NCBI GenBank assembly: GCA_036555515.1
Contig: DATBLC010000089.1
Coordinates: 15,478 to 79,477 of the forward strand
Direction: 5' to 3'
DNA length: 64,000 bases
Source of the DNA: DATACQ01 sp036555515
GTDB lineage: Bacteria; Desulfobacterota; Binatia; UBA9968
In this document: positions 26,004-33,862 of the stretch, one piece after another
Layout of the letters: each line of letters opens with the position of its first letter
Position numbering within the stretch: position 1 is the stretch's first letter
Made by a program: the position numbers and the translations under genes
The notes under the pieces: generated by a model
Told to the model about the DNA's origin: nothing
What the model saw: only the letters and a program-made list of their open reading frames with translations
Database searches by the model: none

Positions 26004-26051
26004 TTAAGATATAGGCAAGTCTGCTGAATACCGCTGTGAAAGGAATTTCCA

Positions 26052-26117
26052 ATGAGTCAGGTAATAGATATAATCTGTGTTGGTGCGATGCTCATCTTTT
26101 TGTTTCTTCTCGGATGA
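26052..26117 (+). CDS. Candidate 21-residue hydrophobic peptide
   Basis: ATG at 26052 with AAAGGAA about eight bases upstream, TGA at 26115. The product starts MSQVIDII and is hydrophobic almost throughout, ending FLFLLG, so it would be a single membrane span. The first half has a loose likeness to the start of KdpF, the 29-residue KdpFABC subunit, but no kdpA follows and the peptide stops before the second half of KdpF. Supporting the call are the ribosome site and the well-placed sigma-54 promoter; against it is only that short hydrophobic frames are common by chance. Confidence 0.4.
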   Translation: MSQVIDIICVGAMLIFLFLLG

Positions 26118-26171
26118 GCCAACCCCCAAAACCCAGAGACCCGGCCATCTCCAAATGGTCTAGCCCGCGCT

Positions 26172-26193
26172 GCTTTCATTCGATAACGAAAGC
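26172..26193. other. Hairpin after the small peptide frame
   Basis: GCTTTCATT, loop CGAT, AACGAAAGC: nine pairs with one mismatch. No T run follows, so it is not a classic intrinsic terminator, though it could stabilise a short transcript. Confidence 0.35.
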
Positions 26194-26549
26194 ATATCGC
26201 CGCCAATTCATATCTCGTAGAAGCGTCAAACTATAACATCGCTGACTGAACTTCGGGTTTCGCTTTTCTTTTGCGCGCCACAGCAGCGCGATTCCATCAG
26301 ACGCTTTCTTTTACCTTCGACAACATTCCCGTTTTTGGTCACTTTAACGGCAATTTTTCGTCGTCATGTAAGCGATTTTTGACGCTTTGAATATACGGCT
26401 CCTTCCCATCCTTTTCCTTCCGAAGAGTCTCAACTCCAAAAATCCGTTTCTTCGTCCGATACGTAGTCCTCTGCAGAAAGCGGCTCGCAGGCAGCTGCCA
26501 TTGGAGTCCAACTTTGGGCGGTCATACAACGACCCGGGAGGACCCCGCG

Positions 26550-26879
26550 ATGAAGAAAAACTACATGTCAGATTCACCGGAAATCATTCGTTACCGCGGC
26601 GATCAGATCGTGATGATTGGACAAGTGCCGAACGGCTTCGGCCCCGGCGACCTCGCCTGCTTGGACCTGGACGGCAACGGAAAATTCGAGCGCCAGGTGT
26701 GCGCGGACAAAGAGGGTTTATACACCATCGCTCTGGACGCGAAACAGCTGCCGCATAATGGGAAGTTTTCCATGTCCTTCCACTCGGAAAACGGCAGGAA
26801 GAAAAGCGAAAAGGTACCCATCCACGCCATCCAAGAGGATCTCTACAATCCCGCCTGTGAAGTTCCGGTGGTGTTTTGA
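26550..26879 (+). CDS. Small hypothetical protein with EF-hand-like loop
   Basis: 109 residues from the ATG at 26550, behind GGAGGACC; the frame opens 12 codons earlier without a ribosome site. I do not recognise a family. The segment LDLDGNGKFERQV resembles a calcium-binding loop (DxDGNGxxE), and most of the rest alternates in a beta-strand manner (IIRYRGDQIVMIGQV, GLYTIALDAKQL, GKFSMSFHSENGRKK). There is no signal peptide or membrane span. It is convergent with bicupin 2 and stands alone. Confidence 0.6.
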   Translation: MKKNYMSDSPEIIRYRGDQIVMIGQVPNGFGPGDLACLDLDGNGKFERQVCADKEGLYTIALDAKQLPHNGKFSMSFHSENGRKKSEKVPIHAIQEDLYNPACEVPVVF

Positions 26880-26954
26880 TTTCGTTGGATTAACTATCTT
26901 TCAGCCAGAGTTTTCCCCGAATTTGCGGAACTTTATTGTCGGAACAGGGTTAAC

Positions 26955-28022
26955 TCATTTCGACGCCACCGGCGGCATGCGGAAAGGAATGCCTTCCTTC
27001 TTAAGCTCCGCTTCGTACATGGCGCGGATCTCCGGCGACTCGTCTTCGTGTTCGAGGAGGTGTCCGCCTTCATGTTCGCTCAGGTTCGGCCGCCAGGGAT
27101 GGCCGACCTGACGCAGGCCACGGCGCAGCGCAAGATGGCGCGCGGGTTCTTTGCTGGTCGTGAAGTGATGGTGGTACCACCCTTCCGGCGGCACCAGCAG
27201 GCTGCCGGGCTGCCAATCCACTCTGACGAACGGCTTGCCCGGATACCACATGAGCGAATAGCCTTTGCCGGAGATGACGATCACTTGGGCGCCCGGACCA
27301 TGGCGGTGGGCTTTTTTGTAGGTGCCAGATTCCACGGCCATGATATGACCGACCATGGAATTTCCCGAAAGATGAATGCCAAGTCGGCTGAATCCGATGC
27401 CGCGCTCTGGATGGGGATCGAGGGTGACGGCGGTAAGATCGGCGATAAAATTGACAACGCGGTCTTCCTGCTCGCCGGGCTTCATCTCGCTGCTGAAAAA
27501 ATCTTTCTGGCCGGCAAAACGATCGTTGAATGCGTAGGGAGCGTTGAAGACAAAATCCGGCGAGTTATAGACGTTCATAATGAGCGGCAGGTTGTTCGCC
27601 GTGGCGAATCGCACCGGCTCAGTGGCGGAACCATTGTGGTGCTGGTGCCTGACGTTGAGCGGCGGCGAGAAAAGGCTTCCTGCCTGCCACTCCAGAGTAA
27701 TCGGTTCTTTGCTCGATTCGCTCCAGAACTGCGTGGCGCCGCGTCCTTTGAGAATCAACACCTGTTCTTCGTACATATGGCGCATCGATTTGAGGCTCTT
27801 GCCCGGCGGGATTTCCGCGATCATCACGCCGACGAATCCCTGCGAGCCTTCGAGATGGCAGTACGCCGCCGCGCCGCCCCAACGCTCCCAGTGCTTGAGC
27901 GGCGCGCTCTTCAGATCTTCGACGCCGTAACCGGTGAGCACCGCCAGCCCGTCTTTTTCACAGAACTCGAGAAAAGCCGATTTGCGCGCGTATCGTTTTG
28001 CCGATGCTTCATCTAACGGCAT
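26955..28022 (-). CDS. Bicupin protein 2
   Basis: 355 residues from the ATG at 28022 behind GGGGGAGA; upstream codons fall in the repeat element. First barrel: GKSLKSMRHMYEEQVLILKGRG and SPPLNVRHQHHNG. Second barrel: GTYKKAHRHGPGAQVIVISGKG with an HxH pair and a Gln where bicupin 1 has His, then VPPEGWYHHHFT. The C-terminal EHEDESPEIRAMYEAELKKEGIPFR is shared with the other bicupins. It is the last gene of the long leftward array, 85 bases after the ABC permease. A metal-dependent dioxygenase, isomerase or hydrolase role on the array's substrate is possible; an uptake-linked sensor cannot be excluded. Confidence 0.82.
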   Translation of the reverse strand: MPLDEASAKRYARKSAFLEFCEKDGLAVLTGYGVEDLKSAPLKHWERWGGAAAYCHLEGSQGFVGVMIAEIPPGKSLKSMRHMYEEQVLILKGRGATQFWSESSKEPITLEWQAGSLFSPPLNVRHQHHNGSATEPVRFATANNLPLIMNVYNSPDFVFNAPYAFNDRFAGQKDFFSSEMKPGEQEDRVVNFIADLTAVTLDPHPERGIGFSRLGIHLSGNSMVGHIMAVESGTYKKAHRHGPGAQVIVISGKGYSLMWYPGKPFVRVDWQPGSLLVPPEGWYHHHFTTSKEPARHLALRRGLRQVGHPWRPNLSEHEGGHLLEHEDESPEIRAMYEAELKKEGIPFRMPPVASK

Positions 28023-28045
28023 TCCATCTCCCCCAAGCTTCAGTC

Positions 28046-28094
28046 GTTTCGAGTTCCGGGTTTCAAGTTCTTGGTCAACGAGAAACAAGGGACT
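28046..28094. repeat. Heptad repeat in the array
   Basis: 7-mers GTTTCGA, GTTCCGG, GTTTCAA, GTTCTTG, GTCAACG followed by AGAAAC. Same unit length as the other elements; lies between the permease and bicupin 2 genes. Confidence 0.55.
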
Positions 28095-28107
28095 AAAACT
28101 TTGACGA

Positions 28108-29856
28108 CTATTCCCTCACGCCGACTTGCCCCCCAAGGGCGCGGGCGATGAGCGCCGCGATCACCACCAAGCCCACCACCATAACCGCCACCACCGTGGC
28201 TTTTTCAAACTCCGCGCCGGCGGCAAAGTCGAGCATTAAAAGCGACAGCGTGCGGGATTTCCCCGAACCGAGCAGCACGACGGTGCTGATATCGCGTGCC
28301 GCTGAAATAAATCCAACCAAGCCGACGGTGATCAGCGCCGGCATGATCAGCGGCATGACCACGCGCCGGAAGGTGTCGAGCCAGGTGCCGCCGCAGACCT
28401 TCGAGGCTTCTTCAAGGTCGTTGCCGAGTTGCAATAATACGCTTTTGATCATCTGCGTGCCGAACGGCATGCTCTTTATAACCATGGCGATCATCAGCAG
28501 ATAGACCGTGCCGTAGATCGGCAGAAAAATTCTCGTTTGCAAGAAAGTCCACAAGAGCGCCATGCCGAGCAGAATACCGGGAATGGACCACGGCAACCAT
28601 GAGAGAAAATCAAGCAGCCAGCGGCCGCGATGACGCGTCTTGACGATCATGGTGGCGATGAAGGCGTAGAAAAACACTCCAATGACGCCCGCGCCCAGGC
28701 CCACGGCGAGAGTGTTCCAGATCGAGCGAAACAACACCGGATCGCTCAAGGTCGCGCGCCAGTTCTCCAGGGTCCAGGGATCGGGGATATTGAAAAAGCC
28801 GAACAGCTTCATGAAAGTGCCCATGAGCAACAGCGTGGTCGGTATGACCGTGATGAACAGGGCAAAGGTCAGCACCAGGCCAAACGCCGGATAACGCCAC
28901 CGCCCCAACTGGGTCGGGCGTATGCTGAAGCCGCGGCCGGTCAGCGTCGTGTAAACGCGCTTGCCGATATAGCGGCGCTGCAGCGCCACCATAAACAACA
29001 ACAAGCCGAGAAAGAGCGTGCTCAGCGCCATCGCCGGCGCGAACTGCGGCGGCTCCCAGGTGACCAGTTCATGAATCTTGGTGGAGTAAACCTGCAATCC
29101 AATGGGAGTTCCCAACAACAATTCGATCTCGAAGGCCTCCAGGGAACGGATCAACCCCAATATCGTCGTCACCAAAATCGCCGGCGCCATCACCGGAATG
29201 ATGATGTGAAAAAAAGTATGCCAGCCGCTGGCGCCGGAGATGCGCGATGATTCTTCCAGGGCCGCATCGAGATTGCGAAAGGCCGGCGCGAGCAACATCA
29301 CTTTAACGCTCACCGTGCCGCCAAGGTGCGCCCAGATGATGCCCCAAAAGGAATAGATATTAAACAAAGGTTGACTCACGATACCGAGACTCATAAGTCC
29401 CTGGTTGAGCAGACCGTACTTCGGATCAAGCAGCAGTATCCAGCCCATGGTTTCCGGCAGTGCGGGCAAAAAGAACGACAGCCAGAAAAAAAACTCCAAT
29501 AAACCTTTCATCGGGATATCGGTGCGCGCGACGAGCCAGGCAAAAAACGCGCCGATCAGTAGGGCGATGGCCTGACGCGTGATGGCGAGAGAAAAGGTGT
29601 TGTTCATCGCATTGACGATCCCTGGAGTAGTAAAAGCTTTGACCCAGCCCTCGAATCCCCAGACGATCGCTTCGCCCGGACGGGCAGTCTGAAAACTATT
29701 GAGGATCATCAAGCATAACGGCGTGAGCACAAGAAAGCCGACCACGACCAGCAAGAGCGCCATCGGCAACGAGGGCAAATGCGGCCGCCACGCCGATGCA
29801 GACGGCGCTTGGGTAAAGGTGACCGATCGGCCTATGGCTTGGGAATCATCGCTCAT
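28108..29856 (-). CDS. Fused two-domain ABC permease (FbpB/AfuB-like)
   Basis: 582 residues with about twelve membrane spans arranged as two six-span permease domains (about 20-280 and 320-575). Each half has a cytoplasmic EAA loop contacting the ATPase: LEESSRISGASGWHTFFHIIIPV and LEEASKVCGGTWLDTFRRVVMPL. This single-chain arrangement is that of the Fe3+/polyamine-type importers that use family-1 binding proteins, and four such binding proteins are encoded further upstream in the same array. No matching ATPase lies in the array; the nearest, at 50187-51260, belongs to the sugar-type importer. Bicupin 3 ends 39 bases upstream. Confidence 0.88.
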   Translation of the reverse strand: MSDDSQAIGRSVTFTQAPSASAWRPHLPSLPMALLLVVVGFLVLTPLCLMILNSFQTARPGEAIVWGFEGWVKAFTTPGIVNAMNNTFSLAITRQAIALLIGAFFAWLVARTDIPMKGLLEFFFWLSFFLPALPETMGWILLLDPKYGLLNQGLMSLGIVSQPLFNIYSFWGIIWAHLGGTVSVKVMLLAPAFRNLDAALEESSRISGASGWHTFFHIIIPVMAPAILVTTILGLIRSLEAFEIELLLGTPIGLQVYSTKIHELVTWEPPQFAPAMALSTLFLGLLLFMVALQRRYIGKRVYTTLTGRGFSIRPTQLGRWRYPAFGLVLTFALFITVIPTTLLLMGTFMKLFGFFNIPDPWTLENWRATLSDPVLFRSIWNTLAVGLGAGVIGVFFYAFIATMIVKTRHRGRWLLDFLSWLPWSIPGILLGMALLWTFLQTRIFLPIYGTVYLLMIAMVIKSMPFGTQMIKSVLLQLGNDLEEASKVCGGTWLDTFRRVVMPLIMPALITVGLVGFISAARDISTVVLLGSGKSRTLSLLMLDFAAGAEFEKATVVAVMVVGLVVIAALIARALGGQVGVRE

Positions 29857-29895
29857 GATTTGTCCTTCGCTCGGTGAGAGAAATTCTAAATACTC

Positions 29896-31041
29896 TTAAT
29901 CGTCGTTGGCCGCAACCGCATAATCCATGTCTGGCGCGATGCCCTTATGGCGCAATTCGTCTTCGTAAATCGACCGAATCTCCGGATCTTCATCTTCATA
30001 CTCGATCAACGTGCCACCCTGCTTGACCGAGGTATAGACTCCAGCGCGAATCGCCGCAACCCGGATGCCCAGAGGAAACTTCTGGCTGCCGCAGCGCAAC
30101 GCCAGCTGCAGCGCCCTTTCAGAACCGGTATTAAAGTGCTGGTGAAACCAATTCGTCGGGGGACTGAAAACGCTGCCCGGCACCCAATCGACGCGCACTA
30201 CCCGATTGCCATGACCGCTTTCGTAGGGCTTGGTCCCCAGATCATTGGGCCACATGAGCGAGTAACCCTCGGAGCGCAGTATGACCAGCACGGCGCCGCC
30301 GCCGTGATAATGCGCCTTGTGGTATCTTCCCACGGGCCATTCAGCGAGATGCCCGATCAGCGTGTTGTCGGAGACTTCGAACTGCGTGATATTGACGCCC
30401 GCCCCTTTTTGTTGCTGGGCGTCAATCTGCGCTTTCCTGGCATCGCCGATGTAGTTGGTTTCCCAAATCCATTGGCGATTATTCGTGGCAAGGTAGCGCT
30501 CGTTGCGCTGCTCAAAATAATCTGCTTCGCCGTCGTACCGATCCGTAAAGGAGAAATCACTCTTGAAGACAAATTCTTCGTTATGGAAATGGTCCAGCAC
30601 CATCGGCGCGGTGGTCACGGCGAGAAAGACCGCGGGCTCTCTGCAATAGTTGATAAGTCGATGCAACGTATTCAAGGGAGGAGAAAATAGGCTACCGGCT
30701 TTCCAAGAAATCGCCTGCGGCACGCGGTCGTGTTGCTGGATCTCGGCCACTCCTTCGCCCTGGATGATATAAAAAACTTTTTCATACAGATGTCTTTCCG
30801 GTTCCAGCGAGGCGCCGGCAGCGATCTTGCCGACGTAGACGCCGGTGATCCCCTCCAGCCCGCGAAATTGCAGATACGCGCCCTGACAACCCAAGCGTTT
30901 CCAGTGTCCTAGATTGATCTTGCGCACATCGGTGACGCCAAACCCTTCGACGATCGGAATGCCTTCCTTTTCCATCCAGCGCTCGTAGTAGGTCTTTGAC
31001 CTCGCCCTGGCAATGCCGATACGTCTCGCGATGGTTTCCAT
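29896..31041 (-). CDS. Bicupin protein 3
   Basis: 381 residues from the ATG at 31041, with AAAGGAGA about ten bases upstream. Same two-barrel plan as bicupin 4 (45430-46545), its closest relative here: RHLYEKVFYIIQGEG and SPPLNTLHRLINY in the first barrel, GRYHKAHYHGGGAVLVILRSEG and SPPTNWFHQHFNTG in the second. HxH is intact in the second barrel only. C-terminal block IEYEDEDPEIRSIYEDEL. The start lies 25 bases after the stop of UbiD-like 1, and the same UbiD-bicupin order recurs at 45.4-48.1 kb, so the two products probably work together. Confidence 0.83.
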   Translation of the reverse strand: METIARRIGIARARSKTYYERWMEKEGIPIVEGFGVTDVRKINLGHWKRLGCQGAYLQFRGLEGITGVYVGKIAAGASLEPERHLYEKVFYIIQGEGVAEIQQHDRVPQAISWKAGSLFSPPLNTLHRLINYCREPAVFLAVTTAPMVLDHFHNEEFVFKSDFSFTDRYDGEADYFEQRNERYLATNNRQWIWETNYIGDARKAQIDAQQQKGAGVNITQFEVSDNTLIGHLAEWPVGRYHKAHYHGGGAVLVILRSEGYSLMWPNDLGTKPYESGHGNRVVRVDWVPGSVFSPPTNWFHQHFNTGSERALQLALRCGSQKFPLGIRVAAIRAGVYTSVKQGGTLIEYEDEDPEIRSIYEDELRHKGIAPDMDYAVAANDD

Positions 31042-31066
31042 AAAATTCTTATCTCCTTTTTCCGCT

Positions 31067-32719
31067 CTACGGTCTGCCGGCTTTTTTCCGCAACCGCTCC
31101 GCAACCCTGTAATAGTCGCCGCGCACAGCCAGCTCTGCGTTTTCTTCATCTTCTTTGGCCCAATATCCTAGGCTATAGCCATACCACGGCAGCTTCGGTT
31201 GCAGCGGCGGTAGACCGAGTTTCTGCCAGATCTCCTTGGCCGCTTCCATGTATTGTTTTGCCGGCAAAGCCACCGGAGGATAGGGCCATTTGCGGGTCGC
31301 GTCGATCAAGATGGCGGAGCAGCCCGATGGCGATGGAAATCGCGCCTCTGTAACCGGCGAGCCGGGTGGCGCCGCGGAAGGATCCAATCCGGCGAACTTA
31401 TGCGTGGTAATCTTGACGTCGCGGTGCGGCTGCATGCGAAAGCTGATCGCCCAATTGACCGAGTCGGCGTCTTCGGGATCGATATCGTCGTCCACCGCGA
31501 CGAGAATTTTCCCGTGGCTCGGATCCAGCGCGACGGCCGCCTGCAGCGCCTGCCACGGCTGCGCCGGGTTGGTCTTCTTCATGCGTATGACTACATACTT
31601 GCGGCTACCGCTCGACTCATGCAGCGTCACGTCGAGCACCGTGGGAATATTGCAGTCGTACTTCAGGAGCTTATAGAGGGTCGCCTCAAACCCCATCTTG
31701 CGCATGACCCCGCTCTCGCTCGGAACGCCCTCTGTGAACATTTGCAGGATAGGATTTTTGCGGTGGGTGATGCATTTCACCATAAACACCCCATTGAGCA
31801 TCTGGCCACCCATGTATCCGGTAAATTCGCCGAACGGTCCCTCAGGTTCTAGATAGTTGGTCGGAATCTCTCCCTCGATGATGATCTCGGCGGTGGCGGG
31901 CACATCGAGATCGACGCTTTCACAGCGCACCAATTCGATCGGCTCGCCGGCAATCCCTCCCGCCACGGCATACTCGTTGCGGTCGTAGCCGACCTTAGCC
32001 ACGCTCGCCAAGCCGATGGCCGGGCTGCAACCCAGCACGATGGCCGCCTGCAATGGAACTTTTCGCTCACGGCATTTGTGAAAATGAATGCCGATATGCT
32101 GCGCGGGCGGAACACTGACTCCGGTTTTATTTGGCCCCTTGATCATGCAGCGATAGGTGCCGACGTTCGGAATGGCGGTATCGGGATCCTTGGTTACCAC
32201 ATAGGGCGCGGTGAGAAACGGCCCAGCGTCAAATCCTGGATTGCTGATAGGCACGGGAAATCGCAACAACCCGCCGTCGGGGCGCGAAATATCGCGCCCC
32301 TTGAGAATGACCTCCTTGACCGCTCCCTTCTTCACAAATCTTGGCGAGATCGGGTGGCTCAAAGCTTGATTCCAACGCTCCGCGACGCCACCCGGCCCTT
32401 CTTTGTCCGAGACGCCAAGCGCCATCTTGTAGATATGGCGCGAAGCGCCAAGCACTCCGACCGCCACCCGGCAGTCGTAATTTCTCCCAGTTGGATCCGT
32501 CACGTTGTCGAAAAGAAACGCTTTTCGCTGGCTGTCCGGCAGCCCCTGATATTGCCATCTGACAAGCGGCATCAGCTCGCTGTTCTTTTCGATTTTCGCG
32601 CTGATGCGATGAAGGTTGCCGGTTTCTTCCAATAAGGAAATAAATTCCCTCAAATCGCGAAAGTACGAGCGTTGTTTCGCGGCAGAGATGCGCCGCGCGG
32701 TTTGGCTATTCATCTTCAT
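31067..32719 (-). CDS. UbiD-family decarboxylase 1 (catalytic triad intact)
   Basis: 550 residues. UbiD fold requiring prenylated FMN. Catalytic Arg is present in NVGTYRCMIKG (same context as NLGIYR of E. coli UbiD), metal-ligand Glu in ATAEIIIEGE, and the Glu pair in EPEGPFGEFTGY corresponds to E277/E282 of fungal Fdc1. VAVDDDIDPEDADSVNWAISFRMQPHRD and ILIDATRKWPYPPVA are further family blocks. It should decarboxylate, or carboxylate, an aromatic or unsaturated acid. No UbiX (prFMN maker) is in the window. First in the order UbiD-bicupin-permease; it follows the TAXI gene by 117 bases. The start could be the ATG two codons later. Confidence 0.9.
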   Translation of the reverse strand: MKMNSQTARRISAAKQRSYFRDLREFISLLEETGNLHRISAKIEKNSELMPLVRWQYQGLPDSQRKAFLFDNVTDPTGRNYDCRVAVGVLGASRHIYKMALGVSDKEGPGGVAERWNQALSHPISPRFVKKGAVKEVILKGRDISRPDGGLLRFPVPISNPGFDAGPFLTAPYVVTKDPDTAIPNVGTYRCMIKGPNKTGVSVPPAQHIGIHFHKCRERKVPLQAAIVLGCSPAIGLASVAKVGYDRNEYAVAGGIAGEPIELVRCESVDLDVPATAEIIIEGEIPTNYLEPEGPFGEFTGYMGGQMLNGVFMVKCITHRKNPILQMFTEGVPSESGVMRKMGFEATLYKLLKYDCNIPTVLDVTLHESSGSRKYVVIRMKKTNPAQPWQALQAAVALDPSHGKILVAVDDDIDPEDADSVNWAISFRMQPHRDVKITTHKFAGLDPSAAPPGSPVTEARFPSPSGCSAILIDATRKWPYPPVALPAKQYMEAAKEIWQKLGLPPLQPKLPWYGYSLGYWAKEDEENAELAVRGDYYRVAERLRKKAGRP

Positions 32720-32836
32720 CTTGGTTATCCGGCATGAGCAAGTTGGGCCAATGATTTTCTCGCTTCGTTCGATACCAAATCCTCTTTTGCAACCGGCTCG
32801 ATCAGGGCGAAGCTACCGGCCAAGCCTGACAAAACT

Positions 32837-33862
32837 TCACAGGCAACCGATCTCGCGATAGTAACTCTCAGCGCCCTTGTGCAACGGGATCACGCACTTG
32901 CTGCAGAGGAGTTCAGGGGTCAGCGGAATCTCTAGGCTCTGCAGGTGCTTCGGTTGGTCCTTGAACGGCGCGGCGATGGCTTCCCTTTGCTCGGTGGAAA
33001 CCTTGGCGAGGAGGTAGGCTAGCTCCTCAGGGAGATCCTCGCGGCAGGCGAGCAGCCATCCGCCATAGTCGACGGTCAGCAGGTCTTGTTCGACGCCTTT
33101 GAGCCGACCCTTGGGGATGATAGCCTCAGGGAAGCCATAGGTCTCCTTCATATAGTCAACCGCACCCCGGCTCAGCCCCAGACAGCGCAGCGGCCGGGCC
33201 TCCGCAAGTTGCTCCCACATCGGATGGTGAACACCCTCCTGAAAAATCGCTTGGGCTTGGCCACTGCGAACCAAAGGGACTCCGACCACGGCCGGGCCGG
33301 GAAACAAGACCTTGCCACCCCAGGATTCTACGTCACGATAACTGAACCCGTAGTACTTCATCACCTGTTCAACGGTCCAGGTAAGAGTGTCGGGCCCGGT
33401 GGCGCCGGTCCTGCCGGAGACCAACGTGAACGCTGGTTTTTTCCGTGCCAGTTCTTCCATCGAACTGATGGCAAGTTCTTCCGCTACCAGCCAGAAGATA
33501 TAATCGGGCTCGGGGAACCGGGCGACGGCTCTGAGCTCCCCGACGCGCTCTTTGAACGGGCCTTTTCCCTCCATCGCCAACTTCGCCGTAACCGGCGGGT
33601 TGAGAATTCCCGCATGGACCTCTCCCCTGCCGATCATCTTGGGATTTTCCAGCGAGCCCAGGCCGAATTTCGGCGTGTATATTCCTACGGAGGAGACAAT
33701 GCGATTGCGCTTCGCATCGCGAAACCCTTCCACGAGTTGGGACGTCAGGCGCCACCAAGGGTGATAGGGAAAATTTGACACGATCTTTAAGAGATAACCG
33801 TACTGATCTTTCTCAACCACGCGGCTCTCCGTAAATTGCGTTAGAAACCATACTCTCTCCAC
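32837..33862 (-). CDS. TAXI-type solute-binding protein without signal peptide
   Basis: 341 residues. The VHAGILNPPVTAKLAMEG block, TLVSGRTGATGPDTLTWTVEQVMKYYG and the ending PLHKGAESYYREIGCL are those of TAXI/NMT1-type periplasmic binding proteins of TRAP systems. The N-terminus (MERVWFLTQFTESRVVEKDQYG) is not a signal peptide, and the ATG lies 22 bases inside the end of UbiD-like 2. Either the protein stays in the cytoplasm or the true start is lost. No TRAP-TAXI membrane gene is adjacent. A ligand-sensing role inside the cell is possible. Confidence 0.68.
   Translation of the reverse strand: MERVWFLTQFTESRVVEKDQYGYLLKIVSNFPYHPWWRLTSQLVEGFRDAKRNRIVSSVGIYTPKFGLGSLENPKMIGRGEVHAGILNPPVTAKLAMEGKGPFKERVGELRAVARFPEPDYIFWLVAEELAISSMEELARKKPAFTLVSGRTGATGPDTLTWTVEQVMKYYGFSYRDVESWGGKVLFPGPAVVGVPLVRSGQAQAIFQEGVHHPMWEQLAEARPLRCLGLSRGAVDYMKETYGFPEAIIPKGRLKGVEQDLLTVDYGGWLLACREDLPEELAYLLAKVSTEQREAIAAPFKDQPKHLQSLEIPLTPELLCSKCVIPLHKGAESYYREIGCL

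Larger units (their letters stand above)
25559..26549. other. Gene-poor stretch with sigma-54 signal and tiny ORF
   Basis: About 990 bases with only short frames, more AT-rich than the surroundings, codon use unlike real genes. Frames at 25467-26027 and 26344-26577 have no protein-like character. It holds the promoter and the 21-codon reading frame listed next, and a hairpin at 26172-26193. Confidence 0.6.

Noticed and set aside
25467..26027. Open frame of 186 codons on the plus strand across the Usp-like gene start and the gene-poor region
   Set aside because: Overlaps the start of the better-supported minus-strand gene, is rich in Arg/Ser/Thr without any protein-like pattern, and has no ribosome site.
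26344..26577. Minus-strand frame of 77 codons
   Set aside because: Covers the ribosome site and start of the small hypothetical gene at 26550 and shows no folding pattern.
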